Below are positions 18,168 through 26,584 of a stretch of DNA of 64,000 nt, piece by piece. Under the pieces are notes generated by a model that did no database searches, had not been told where the DNA came from, and saw only the letters and a list, made by a program, of their open reading frames with translations. A program made the translations under genes and the position numbers. The DNA is from Moorena producens 3L (GTDB lineage Bacteria > Cyanobacteriota > Cyanobacteriia > Cyanobacteriales > Coleofasciculaceae), in the NCBI RefSeq assembly GCF_000211815.1, contig NZ_GL890944.1:23-64022 (forward strand), in the 5' to 3' direction. Position 1 is the first letter of the stretch, and each line of letters begins with the position of its first letter.

Positions 18168-19274
18168 GTGGTGGAGGAGCAAAAAAGAGTGCAGAATAGT
18201 ACTTATCAAAGACATCGAGATCATCAAGTCCAGCGCAACTTACCGCAGCCAATCAAAATCGGTGTGATTGGCGTTGGCAATATGGGACAACATCATGCCC
18301 GAGTTTTGAGTCTTCTCAAAGACGTTGAAATTGTGGGTGTGGCAGACATTAACGTCGAGCGTGGTTTAAATATTGCCAGTAAGTACCGTGTTCGCTTTTT
18401 TGAAGATTATCACGATCTTCTTCCCTATGTAGAGGCGGTTTGCATTGCAGTACCGACCCGTCTACATCATGACGTCGGGATGACTTGTCTACAAGCTGGA
18501 GTGCATATCTTAATTGAAAAACCGATTGCCGCTAGTATTGCTGAGGCAGAATCGTTAGTAAATGCAGCAGCAGAGTCCCAATGTATTCTCCAAGTTGGAC
18601 ATATTGAACGTTTTAACCCAGCTTTCCTTGAACTGAGCAAAGTTCTCAAGACAGAACAATTGCTGGCTGTGGAAGCTCATCGCATGAGTCCCTACTCTGA
18701 CCGAGCCAATGATGTCTCGGTGGTTTTGGATCTCATGATTCATGATATAGATCTATTACTAGAATTGGTAGCCTCACCTGTGACAAGGTTAACCGCTAGT
18801 GGCAGCCGTGCTTCTGATTCCGGGTATTTAGATTACGTCACTGCTACCTTGGGGTTTGCCAATGGTATTGTTGGTACTGTCACGGCCAGTAAAGTGACAC
18901 ACCGAAAAATCCGTCGCATCGCTGCCCATTGCAAAAATTCTCTGACGGAAGCTGATTTCCTAAATAATGAGATTCTAATTCATCGGCAAACCACTGCCAA
19001 TTATATGACCGACTATGGTCAAGTGCTTTACCGACAGGATGGTTTGATTGAGAAGGTTTATACCAGTAATATTGAACCACTCCATGCTGAGTTAGAACAC
19101 TTTGTCAATTGTGTACGGGGTGGTAATCAACCTTCTGTCGGAGGTGAACAAGCTCTGAAAGCACTGCGCTTGGCCAGTTTGATTGAGCAGATGGCTCTTG
19201 ATGGTCAAGTTTGGCACAACGTAGACAATGGGAATCATAAACTCCATACTTCCGTCATGACAGTTCCGTGTTAG
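18168..19274 (+). CDS. Gfo/Idh/MocA-family oxidoreductase
   Basis: This 368-aa NAD(P)-dependent dehydrogenase has a Rossmann domain with IGVIGVGNMGQHHARVL near residue 30, the EKP motif in ILIEKPIAAS, and HIERFNPAF and DLMIHDIDLLL in the second domain. Such enzymes act on sugars, inositol or related compounds; the exact substrate is not shown. The GTG at 18168 is used, preceded by a weak purine run; the first 28 residues are a basic, polar extension (EQKRVQNSTYQRHRDH) and may not all be translated. It is a single gene between queC, which is divergent, and a TnpB element. Confidence 0.88.
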   Translation: MVEEQKRVQNSTYQRHRDHQVQRNLPQPIKIGVIGVGNMGQHHARVLSLLKDVEIVGVADINVERGLNIASKYRVRFFEDYHDLLPYVEAVCIAVPTRLHHDVGMTCLQAGVHILIEKPIAASIAEAESLVNAAAESQCILQVGHIERFNPAFLELSKVLKTEQLLAVEAHRMSPYSDRANDVSVVLDLMIHDIDLLLELVASPVTRLTASGSRASDSGYLDYVTATLGFANGIVGTVTASKVTHRKIRRIAAHCKNSLTEADFLNNEILIHRQTTANYMTDYGQVLYRQDGLIEKVYTSNIEPLHAELEHFVNCVRGGNQPSVGGEQALKALRLASLIEQMALDGQVWHNVDNGNHKLHTSVMTVPC

Positions 19275-19458
19275 TGACTTGTTGTTGATTTGTTGTTGAT
19301 GATGTAGGGGTCAGTTGCACTTGTAACTGACCGACATTAGGGGGAGCCCAATAGGGTAAGGAACAAATAAGTACAAAGTCTGCCTGGACTGACTTCAACA
19401 GGGGGTCTTGAATTCGGATTTGCGATCAACCTTTTCCCCTGTGGCTTTGATCATTTAC

Positions 19459-21081
19459 CTGACCAGTGTGATCACTGATGAAGCTACCAAGACACCCCGA
19501 AATGTGAGAGCCCTGCGTTTTTAGACCGGGTGTGAAACAGAGCGACTGGATTAATCCAGTCGTATCTCGAACCCATGAAACTATTTAATGGAACTATTTA
19601 ATGAAACTATAGATATGTCACAATATTTGAAAGGAGGTGATGATCAAGATGTACAAAACAATTCCTGTAAAAGCAGTATTTAATGATGAAGAAAAAGCTT
19701 TTTGGCTGTTTCAATGTGAGAATGCTAACAGTCTATGGAATTGTGCGATTTATTACTCTAAACAAAAGCATTACAGTTGGCTAGAGCAACAAGTAGAGGC
19801 TTACACCACTTACTGGAAGGAAGATGTACTGCGGTATGGGTGGAGAACTTATAAGTGCGGGGTTAAATACGCAGAGCTTTGTAAAGAGCTGAAAGAAAAC
19901 CCCCACTACAAAGCCATGGCCGCCCAATCAGCACAGCAAACTCTCAAGTCTGTGGCTGAATCAATTACAAGTTACAACCAATTAGTTGGACTTTACTATA
20001 AAGGCCAGGTAGACAGACCAAGGCTTCTTAGATACCGAAAGAAAGGGGGACTAGCAGCTGTTACTTTTCCCAGGCAAGCTCTTACTTACAAAGAAGGTTT
20101 ATTTTATCCTTCTATAAGCAAAGAGAGTAAATCAGAATTACTTACTGAAATAGCCTTAGAAGCTCCGTATTTTTTTGACCCAGATTGGGTCAAAGAGGTG
20201 ACTATTCGACCATATTTAGGGCAACTATGGATCCACTGGGTGATAGATGATGAAAAACAGCCGATAGAGGATAACCCAAATCTTGATTATTCTCAGGCAT
20301 GGAGTTTCGATCATGGTGGCGATAATTGGTTGACCGGTGTATCGACTCATGGAAAGAGTCTAATCCTTGATGGTCGAAAGCTGAAGTCAATGAATCAGGG
20401 TTATGCTCGCCTGGTCGCAAAATACAAAACCGGGAAGCCTGAGTTTTATTGGGATACGAACTTAGATAGAGTTCAGCGGAATCGAAATAACCAAATGCGG
20501 GATGCAGTCAATAAAGCCGCCCGTTTCATTATTAATCGCTGCCTCAACGACCGCATTGGGAATATTGTAATCGGATGGAATGAACGACAAAAAGACTCAA
20601 TTAATATAGGTCGAAGAGGTAATCAAAATTTTGTAGTAATTCCTACAAAAAGATTAATCAAAAGGCTGGAACAAATATGCCCTGAGTATGGCATTAAATT
20701 GACAGTAACTGAGGAATCTTACACAAGTAAAGCGTCGTACTTGGACGAAGACCCATTACCTAAGCACGGTGAAAAACCCAGTGGATGGCAACCTTCGGGA
20801 AAAAGAGTAAGGCGCGGGCTTTATAAGACCAAGGAAGGATACCTAGTTAATGCAGACTGTAATGGCGCGGGAAACATTACTAGGAAAGTAGCCAAACAGT
20901 TAGGTCTCGATCTAACCAAGATGGGTAGGGGAGCTTTGACACTCCCGCATAGGTATGACATTTTTAACTCTCTTAAAAAATCATATCGAATGAGCTGTGT
21001 TCGCGAAGCGTCGCACGGGAAAACCGCTGCGACTTCACATCCTCATAGAATCCCCCGTGTTTCAACCGGGGGAGATGTCAA
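19459..21081 (+). mobile_element. IS200/IS605-type element carrying only tnpB
   Basis: The right end is AGATGTCAA at 21081, after a CCCCCG/CGGGGG hairpin. The proposed left end lies directly after TTAC (19455-19458) and opens with the near-palindrome CAGTGTGATCACTG. Removing 19459-21081 extends the minus-strand SGNH hydrolase by ten in-frame residues to a TGA, which supports these borders. No TnpA (Y1 transposase) is present, so movement would need one in trans. Confidence 0.65.
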
Positions 21082-21085
21082 CTGA
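19649..21085 (+). CDS. tnpB: TnpB-family RNA-guided nuclease (IS605 OrfB), zinc-ribbon-less type
   Basis: TnpB proteins are omegaRNA-guided DNA nucleases of IS200/IS605 elements. In this 478-aa copy the RuvC-I aspartate is in AWSFDHGGDN (residue 221 from this start). The place of the usual VxxE RuvC-II reads IVIGWNERQKD, with E312 displaced. TEESYTSKASYLDED takes the place of the CxxC zinc ribbon, and the last aspartate is in LVNADCNGAGNI (403). This matches the TnpB group known for GYN/GWN-type motifs. AAGGAGGTG at 19631 is spaced well for ATG 19649, chosen over GTG 19637. The last codons run over the element end, and the stop lies in host DNA. A TTCGCGAAGCGTCGCACGG repeat piece lies in the C-terminus. 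Confidence 0.85.
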   Translation: MYKTIPVKAVFNDEEKAFWLFQCENANSLWNCAIYYSKQKHYSWLEQQVEAYTTYWKEDVLRYGWRTYKCGVKYAELCKELKENPHYKAMAAQSAQQTLKSVAESITSYNQLVGLYYKGQVDRPRLLRYRKKGGLAAVTFPRQALTYKEGLFYPSISKESKSELLTEIALEAPYFFDPDWVKEVTIRPYLGQLWIHWVIDDEKQPIEDNPNLDYSQAWSFDHGGDNWLTGVSTHGKSLILDGRKLKSMNQGYARLVAKYKTGKPEFYWDTNLDRVQRNRNNQMRDAVNKAARFIINRCLNDRIGNIVIGWNERQKDSINIGRRGNQNFVVIPTKRLIKRLEQICPEYGIKLTVTEESYTSKASYLDEDPLPKHGEKPSGWQPSGKRVRRGLYKTKEGYLVNADCNGAGNITRKVAKQLGLDLTKMGRGALTLPHRYDIFNSLKKSYRMSCVREASHGKTAATSHPHRIPRVSTGGDVN

Positions 21086-22035
21086 GCTGATATAACTTCA
21101 CTGACTTTCTGATTTCCTTGGGGGCTAAGGTGAATGTGGTCACGGTAAAGTATTTCTGGTGTTTCGGTGTTATTGAACACTGGTAAAAAATCTAGATAAG
21201 TAATGTTGTGCTCGCCAGTAAAGTCACTCAAGCGTTTACGGGCTTTTAACTCATAGTCACGAGGTCCTTTGGTACCAATTTCCCGGAGTAGGGGGGTCAT
21301 CCCTAGCACTAACTTGGCTCCAGCAGCATCAGTTAGGGTCTTAATTTCCCCAATGGCCTTGAGATTAAAGCCAACCCGGTCTCCTGGTTCTGCTCTGACT
21401 GCTTCCATTTCAGGAATAGCTGGTGCTCTCAGGAGATAGCGACTCCAGATCTCGGCTATGGCTAAGAGGGGTTTTTGGCTGGGATAATTGCGATCGCGTC
21501 CCACTTGTACAGAAGTCGGTGCTGTAGCAAACAAGTCATCGGTATTAATCAGTAATACCACTACATGGGCGTTGAAGGTGCCAAAGCGTCGTAGATAGGC
21601 TAACTCATTTCGTGGTCCCCAAGAATTAGCAGAAGCATTAAGGACTTCGACTGTTTCAAATGGTTTCTCCTTGGTTAGACTTGGTAAGACGTCTTTGGTC
21701 AGCCATAGTTCTAATTGAGATTGGAGCCGTGCTGATATGGTTTGGTCTTGGTCTGTCCACCAAGCCCCATTGGCAACAGAATCCCCCAGTAGGAACACCC
21801 GCAGCATCGATGGCGGTGGGCTAGGAGTAGTGGTGGGACTGCGCATGGAATATTCATTAATGACAATGCGGTTGCCAAACCGTCTGGTGCTTTGGTTAGG
21901 GGCTAGCAAGTAGCCAATTTCCTCATCTGCCACATAAATCAGGGGATTACCGAAGCCCAGCAGCCATCGTAAACCCACCTCTAGCGCTACCAAGGAACTG
22001 ACTAGCACTGCCAAGGTTAATAGCAATACTTTCAC
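21043..22035 (-). CDS. SGNH/GDSL-type hydrolase, C-terminus replaced by an IS end
   Basis: This 330-aa protein has an N-terminal membrane anchor or signal (VLLLTLAVLVSSLVALEVGL) and an extracytoplasmic hydrolase domain. The nucleophile block is FLLGDSVANGA (S86), with AYLRRFG and NTDDLF in the middle and the catalytic DHIHLSPQGN near residue 302. Likely substrates are acyl or acetyl esters of lipids or polysaccharides. The final residues after SEVISAQ are encoded by the right end of the TnpB element. Joining across the element would give VNDQSHRGKG and a stop. All catalytic residues precede the junction, so function may be kept. Confidence 0.85.
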   Translation of the reverse strand: MKVLLLTLAVLVSSLVALEVGLRWLLGFGNPLIYVADEEIGYLLAPNQSTRRFGNRIVINEYSMRSPTTTPSPPPSMLRVFLLGDSVANGAWWTDQDQTISARLQSQLELWLTKDVLPSLTKEKPFETVEVLNASANSWGPRNELAYLRRFGTFNAHVVVLLINTDDLFATAPTSVQVGRDRNYPSQKPLLAIAEIWSRYLLRAPAIPEMEAVRAEPGDRVGFNLKAIGEIKTLTDAAGAKLVLGMTPLLREIGTKGPRDYELKARKRLSDFTGEHNITYLDFLPVFNNTETPEILYRDHIHLSPQGNQKVSEVISAQLTSPPVETRGIL

Positions 22036-22233
22036 AAGAAAATCCTATATATTTTATAAATTTTTCCTATACTTTTCTCTAGGTTTTCAGTACTGAGATC
22101 ACTTTAAAAGCCGAGTATAACCGCTCAAAGCTGAGTATACCAAGGTTAATCGGTAAATTTCCCCCTGATTTAGCCCTGGCTATAATCGACTTGTTGGTTA
22201 GATCCCTGATAACTCAAACAGGAGCGACAAACT

Positions 22234-22374
22234 ATGTCAGACCTCAATCGTGGCATCATGAAGTTTAAAGGAGCTGATAGCCCGAAAGCCGTTGTTATTT
22301 CAGCAATTCTGGTTTTGGGCAGTATCAGCGTTCTGATCTGGTGGGCATTGCACAACGCTTACAGCATTGGCTAA
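22234..22374 (+). CDS. Small photosystem II-associated protein, Psb35-like
   Basis: This 46-residue protein reads MSDLNRGIMKFKGADSP followed by one membrane helix (VVISAILVLGSISVLIWW) and a short tail NAYSIG. The N-terminal NRGIMKF block and single helix recall the small cyanobacterial protein Psb35 (Ssl2148 in Synechocystis), which stabilises CP47 and Hlip during photosystem II assembly; I give this from memory and with caution. AGGAG lies 9 bp before the ATG. It sits just before tRNA-Tyr. The coding call is firmer than the name. Confidence 0.6.
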   Translation: MSDLNRGIMKFKGADSPKAVVISAILVLGSISVLIWWALHNAYSIG

Positions 22375-22445
22375 TTCCGGTCGATTTCCTGAAAAAATTG
22401 ACAATTCCTAAAAGCTGTGCTAACATTTATAAATGTGAGCTAAAA

Positions 22446-22530
22446 GGGTCGGTGCCCGAGTGGTTAATGGGGGCGGACTGTAAATCCGTTGGCTATGCCT
22501 ACGCTGGTTCAAATCCAGCCCGGCCCACCA
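22446..22530 (+). tRNA. trnY: tRNA-Tyr (GTA)
   Basis: The acceptor stem GGGTCGG pairs with CCGGCCC, then A and an encoded CCA. The anticodon arm is CGGACTGTAAATCCG with anticodon GTA. A long variable arm (class II) and the T-loop GGTTCAAATCC are present. 85 nt. Confidence 0.95.
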
Positions 22531-22730
22531 CAATGGTTTGAGATATAACCTAAATATGCTTTTGATAAGTCAGCATAATATTTGCTGATTTTAACCGTTA
22601 ACTAATTACCATGACTGGTTTGGCCTCGGTAAATCAAAAGCTGATTAATTGATACCTTGGCAGAGTAAATTTGGCCAAAGTACAATAGGCTAAATCAAAC
22701 CAATAATGTAAATCTAATAATTTCAATCTA

Positions 22731-22802
22731 GCCCGTGTGGCTCAGTGGTAGAGCACACCCTTGGTAAGGGTGAGGTCACGAGTTCAATCCTCGTCACGGG
22801 CT
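22731..22802 (+). tRNA. trnT: tRNA-Thr (GGT)
   Basis: The acceptor stem GCCCGTG pairs with CACGGGC, discriminator T. The anticodon arm is CACCCTTGGTAAGGGTG with anticodon GGT. The T-arm is AGTTCAATCC. 72 nt; CCA is not encoded. The Tyr-Thr pair on one strand is common in cyanobacteria. Confidence 0.95.
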
Positions 22803-22896
22803 TTTAAGCATAAATTTCCGAATATTTACTAAATTGTACAGTATTGTAGAGTGAGTAATTATTGGTCACAAAGGCAAATACAGCACAATACCCTTT

Positions 22897-23226
22897 CTAA
22901 TGATTGTGCTGAGATAGCAAACGGGTACGAATTACGCTGAGATCAGGTTGGATACTAGACAAACGTTGCTGCACTGATTCAGCTAATTGCTCTCTCTGAT
23001 TTAAGTATGTTTCTACCGCATTTTGGTGTCGAAGGTAGTAGCCAATTGTATTGTAAACATCGGACAAAGATAGAGTCGAGTATCGATGGACAATAGACTC
23101 AGGGGATGCACCATCTTGAAACGCTCGAATAACAGTCTCTAGCAAAACCCTTGAATTTCCAACTCGAATCGCTCCGGTTTCATCTTCTCGCAAAGGTGGT
23201 GTCTCACGTTCCAAAACGAGGCTCAT
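22897..23226 (-). CDS. DUF433 protein (antitoxin-like)
   Basis: This 109-aa protein has a DUF433 core: IRVGNSRVLLETVIRAFQDGASPESIVHRYSTLSLSDVYNTIGYYLRH, a small helix-turn-helix-like domain often found in VapB-type antitoxins next to PIN-like DUF5615 toxins. No such toxin gene is next to it here; downstream are the tRNAs and upstream a repeat-bearing spacer. It is therefore an orphan, perhaps a solitary DNA-binding protein. The ATG at 23226 is the natural start. DUF433 membership is fairly secure; the antitoxin role is inference. Confidence 0.8.
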   Translation of the reverse strand: MSLVLERETPPLREDETGAIRVGNSRVLLETVIRAFQDGASPESIVHRYSTLSLSDVYNTIGYYLRHQNAVETYLNQREQLAESVQQRLSSIQPDLSVIRTRLLSQHNH

Positions 23227-23659
23227 AGATTAATTTTCCTAAATCCAGTATCAAACCATCGTAACTTACCTCACAGCGCAATTGCTCAGTGAACTTAAAA
23301 ACACTGTCTCAAAATTGGGCGTTGCTGAATATCGAAATGATTTAACTATAAAGGGGAATTTTATGATAATTTAAATAATAAATAAGAAGCCTAATTGATA
23401 AATGCAAGATTTTATTGATGCAATGCGCGAGTGTGGAGAGACCCCCAAGACCTTGCTGCATCGCTTGTTCAGATTTAGAGTAGCACAGAGTGCGTCGATG
23501 TAGTCTTGCTAAATAATGTCTCAATCTTGTATTTTCATTTTCTATGAAAGTCATATAAATTTTATTAACCCAAGTTGCTAGTTATGCAGATGCGGTTTGA
23601 CCGTAGGTCACGCTACGGGAACCCACGAGGGTGTTGAGCTTAACTAATGGTAACTAGAA
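23227..23659. other. Spacer with repeat fragments
   Basis: No gene seen. A fragment of the hairpin repeat (ACCCCCAAGACCTTGCTGCATCGC) lies at about 23442-23465, and a palindromic repeat variant (GACCGTAGGTC then ACGCTACGGGAA) lies near 23601-23625. Confidence 0.6.
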
Positions 23660-24307
23660 TTGATCATTGATAACTGGTTAAACCTATTACGACAGCAGCG
23701 AGTAATTGCTGTGATTCGAGCATCCTCGAAATCCCTAGGCGAGCAGATGGCTAAGACGGTAGCCACTGGGGGTATACGGTTAATTGAAATTACCTGGAAT
23801 AGCGCTGATGCTCCTGAGCTGATTAGTCAGCTCCATAGAGAATTACCCAACTGTATCATCGGTACTGGCACGATCTTAAACCAATCTCAGTTACATCAGG
23901 CAATTGATGTTGGAGCGCAGTTTATCTTTAGTCCCCATGTAGATATACCAGTTATTAAAGCAGCAATAGCTGCTAAGGTGCCAGTGGTTCCCGGAGCACT
24001 TTCCCCCACAGAAATTGTGACAGCTTGGGATGCTGGTGCTAGCTGTGTTAAGGTATTTCCGATTCAGGCAGTCGGTGGTGCTAGTTACATCAAAGCCTTA
24101 CTTGGACCACTCGGTCACATCCCTTTAATTCCTACTGGTGGTGTTACCATAGACAATGCTCAGGAATTGATTAATATCGGAGCGATCGCTGTGGGTCTTT
24201 CAGGGAATTTGTTTCCTCAATCCCTGATTGATGAGGGGAATTGGAATGCGATCGCAAAACGAGCAAAACAGCTAAAGCAACGATTAGCCCCTGATTCTCT
24301 AAGTTGA
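23660..24307 (+). CDS. eda: 2-keto-3-deoxy-6-phosphogluconate aldolase
   Basis: This 215-aa cytoplasmic TIM-barrel aldolase splits KDPG to pyruvate and glyceraldehyde-3-phosphate in the Entner-Doudoroff route. E43 in RLIEITWNS, CIIGTGTI, and the Schiff-base lysine K131 in SCVKVFPIQAVGG are visible, followed by LIPTGGVTIDNA. The frame opens at TTG 23660; no ATG is available before the conserved QRVIAVIRAS, so a TTG start is likely. It is followed 43 bp later by the broken L,D-transpeptidase gene. edd and other pathway genes are not present here. Confidence 0.92.
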   Translation: MIIDNWLNLLRQQRVIAVIRASSKSLGEQMAKTVATGGIRLIEITWNSADAPELISQLHRELPNCIIGTGTILNQSQLHQAIDVGAQFIFSPHVDIPVIKAAIAAKVPVVPGALSPTEIVTAWDAGASCVKVFPIQAVGGASYIKALLGPLGHIPLIPTGGVTIDNAQELINIGAIAVGLSGNLFPQSLIDEGNWNAIAKRAKQLKQRLAPDSLS

Positions 24308-24588
24308 GGCTATGATATGGGTGATTTGTTTGATTGACTGCTAAGGTTATATGTTTTTCCACTGGCTAAATCCGTTAAGAAGCTTGTTTGCCAGTTTCCC
24401 ACTGATGCTAATCGCCTTGGCTGTCTGGACAACACCAGCGTTGACCAATCCTGTAAGTGAGCAAATCGCTACCAGAGTGATGGAACTGCAAGATTCAGAG
24501 GAACGCTGGATTGAGATAGACCTAACCAATCAAAGGCTGATTGCTTGGGAAGGTAGACAACCGGTTTATGCAATAATTGTCTCCACTG

Positions 24589-24733
24589 TTGACACTCCCC
24601 GCCCTGGAAGGACGGGGATTCTTGCTTCAACGGGGTGACTTGTTTAACCAGGCCGGAGCCAGGAAAAATAGAGGTCTCCACTCCACAAGCGTATTTGGTC
24701 TATGACCTAGGTTTCGGTGTGCCCCACCGTACC
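24589..24733 (-). ncRNA. Candidate omegaRNA scaffold at element right end
   Basis: A 145-nt block starts GGTACGGTGGGGCACACCG and ends in the GTGTCAA terminal hairpin. It matches in length and sequence the ends at 36501, 50361 and 63745. In TnpB elements the guide RNA lies here and reads out into flanking DNA. The guide would be CAGTGGAGACAATTATTGCA, antisense to the host gene. Expression is inferred. Confidence 0.55.
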
Positions 24734-24992
24734 TAATCTAGTTAACAAGTTAGATAAACTTTTTCTTGATCTTATGTTTTCGTAGATATCCAAATCGTTA
24801 GATTTGATTATGCAATAAGCTGATCTCTTAGCTTATTTTTTACATTATCTACTTATTTTAAGATCATGTTTATCTAGAACATTATTTTTTTTCGCTAGGC
24901 TTTTATTTTAACACGATGCGAAAAAAACGTCAAGTCTTAATTTCACAAAAAGCTGTCCTATAAGGACGGGGCGCGATTACCCAAATTTTTTG
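24589..24992 (-). mobile_element. Non-autonomous IS200/IS605 element inside the L,D-transpeptidase gene
   Basis: 404 bp. Read on the minus strand it begins CAAAAAATTTGGGTAATCGC right after TTAC, has a left-end hairpin (CCCCGTCCTTATAGGACGG), an AT-rich middle and a right-end hairpin, and finishes GGGGAGTGTCAA. There is no duplication of target bases and no open transposase frame. The features and TTAC target are as known for IS608-like HUH/Y1 transposition. Confidence 0.88.
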
Positions 24993-25393
24993 GTAAAGAT
25001 TCAACACCTACCCATCCTGGTACATTCACTATTCAATCCAAGCGTCGCAAGGACAGAATGCGTGGTGCAGATTACGATCTGGCTAATGTACCTTATGCCA
25101 TGTATTACCACCGGGGCTATGCTATCCATGGGGCATACTGGCATCGTAAGTTTGGTACTCCAGTAAGTCATGGCTGTGTCAATGTAGCTGTGGATCATGC
25201 TGAGTGGTTATTTGATTGGGCGTCTGTGGGAACACCAATCGTGATTCATCAGGGCGTTGAAGAATTGGCCAATGATGAATGATATCAAGTCTGTTGAATC
25301 ATTTGAATCATTTCCAAGATCGTTCTTCTTTTTTTGTAATGGGTAATTGCTAAGGGAAATAACCAATTACCGTAAGCATTCAGGCTACCGCTG

Positions 25394-26581
25394 TCAGCAT
25401 TCAGCTGACAGTCCTGTTAATTTTTTTAAGAATAGTTGACCAGCTTCTTCCAAATTCCCATCCAGGGAAAATGTCAAGCTGCGGACTCGAATATCACGAA
25501 TTTTAACATCAAGGGGTTGAGTTAAAGGAGCTGGATATACTAAAACTGCCTCTTGGCAATCTTGTGTGATGGCATAGATTACTACTTGGTTAAAATCCTC
25601 ACGAGATGGACTAATAGGGATTTTATACTTAGTATCGAGAATGCAGTATGTTTTCTCAGTCGCTACCTCGTAGAGTACTAAATCAATGTAAAAATATAAT
25701 GTCTTGTCGATGTCTACTTTTTCGAGTATCTTAATCCCAAAGCCACTGGGTAAGTGCGATTTTAGCCATTCAGCCACAAAGCGTTCATAGAGTTTTGCCA
25801 TGTTAACTAGAAAGGGCAACATGGTATTACTACCTGTTTGATGACTTGGTCCGCTGTGTTCGAGAAAAAAGCGGCAAAGAGCATGTAACCTTTGGTAATT
25901 CTGATTGAGCCGATTATAGTTTCGTCCGATACAATCCCTAGCACTATAAGGTTGTAGGGTGACAAGGTTTTGTAGGGCATGATAGGCTTGGCGCAACATT
26001 GGACTTACATTAGCGCTATATAAACTAGTGCGACAGATACAGTGGAGTGTCCAGGCGATAATCTGATTATCTTCGATGTCACTAGTGTGTTCGTCGTAAT
26101 GGCAGTTAAGTTTGATATCCCATGGCTTCTGGATCGTTTGCTGTACATCCAAACGCCCCCGAAGGTATGCTAGTTGAGCAATTGTGGGGATGTAGGTGCG
26201 GTAGAGTCCTTGGCGAATGCGATCGCGTATGCCATTAATGAGGATACTGACCAGGTAATCGTAAAATTCTTCTAGAGATTGACAATCAATCAACCCCTCT
26301 AGAATGTGAAAGCTTCTAAGATTATAGGCATAGTCAAGCATTCCGAAAAGATTGTTTAGGGGGACTTTCGGCTGGAGTTGGATGCTCAGTTCATTGGTTA
26401 GGGGAATATAACCTACCCATCCTTGAGAGGTTAGTTGCCAGTAATCCCCGGTTTTGGAGTATTCAAGATTTACTGTTACCTGATTGCTGTATTTTTGCTG
26501 CAATTCATGGATTACCGATTCTGGAATCTGGTAGCGTGGAATCTTATCTGGCTGATATTCCGTTAGTTTAATTATTTTCAT
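25394..26581 (-). CDS. mcrC: McrC-family restriction component
   Basis: This 395-aa protein is the nuclease and activator partner of McrB in modification-dependent restriction. The N-terminal part carries the SQGWVGYIPL segment and LLDYAYNL-like block typical of McrBC 5-methylcytosine systems. The PD-(D/E)xK nuclease core is at the C-terminal end: D in YIDLVLY near residue 297 and D-x-K in ILDTKYKIP near 313. It starts 3 bp after the mcrB stop, so the two are translationally coupled. The pair would cut foreign DNA with modified cytosines; the specificity is not known. Confidence 0.9.
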   Translation of the reverse strand: MKIIKLTEYQPDKIPRYQIPESVIHELQQKYSNQVTVNLEYSKTGDYWQLTSQGWVGYIPLTNELSIQLQPKVPLNNLFGMLDYAYNLRSFHILEGLIDCQSLEEFYDYLVSILINGIRDRIRQGLYRTYIPTIAQLAYLRGRLDVQQTIQKPWDIKLNCHYDEHTSDIEDNQIIAWTLHCICRTSLYSANVSPMLRQAYHALQNLVTLQPYSARDCIGRNYNRLNQNYQRLHALCRFFLEHSGPSHQTGSNTMLPFLVNMAKLYERFVAEWLKSHLPSGFGIKILEKVDIDKTLYFYIDLVLYEVATEKTYCILDTKYKIPISPSREDFNQVVIYAITQDCQEAVLVYPAPLTQPLDVKIRDIRVRSLTFSLDGNLEEAGQLFLKKLTGLSAEC

Positions 26582-26584
26582 TTT

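Larger units (their letters stand above)
24351..25282 (+). pseudogene. L,D-transpeptidase split by a 404-bp mobile element
   Basis: The first part (24351-24588) has a signal-like N-terminus (FASFPLMLIALAVWTTPALT) and the domain opening IEIDLTNQRLIAWEGRQPVYAIIVST. The second part (24993-25282) gives GKDSTPTHPGTFTIQSKRR through the catalytic HGCVNV with SHGC. Joining 24588 to 24993 makes one 528-nt frame of 175 residues and rebuilds the conserved VSTGK motif exactly. With the element in place the first part ends after 95 aa. The lost enzyme would cross-link peptidoglycan (YkuD fold) in the periplasm. The break is recent, since neither half shows decay. Confidence 0.92.

Noticed and set aside
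22341..22541. 66-aa frame running over tRNA-Tyr
   Set aside because: It overlaps the tRNA and the Psb35-like gene in another frame.
22897..23226. Toxin-antitoxin pair with DUF433
   Set aside because: No PIN-like or other toxin gene is next to it on either side.
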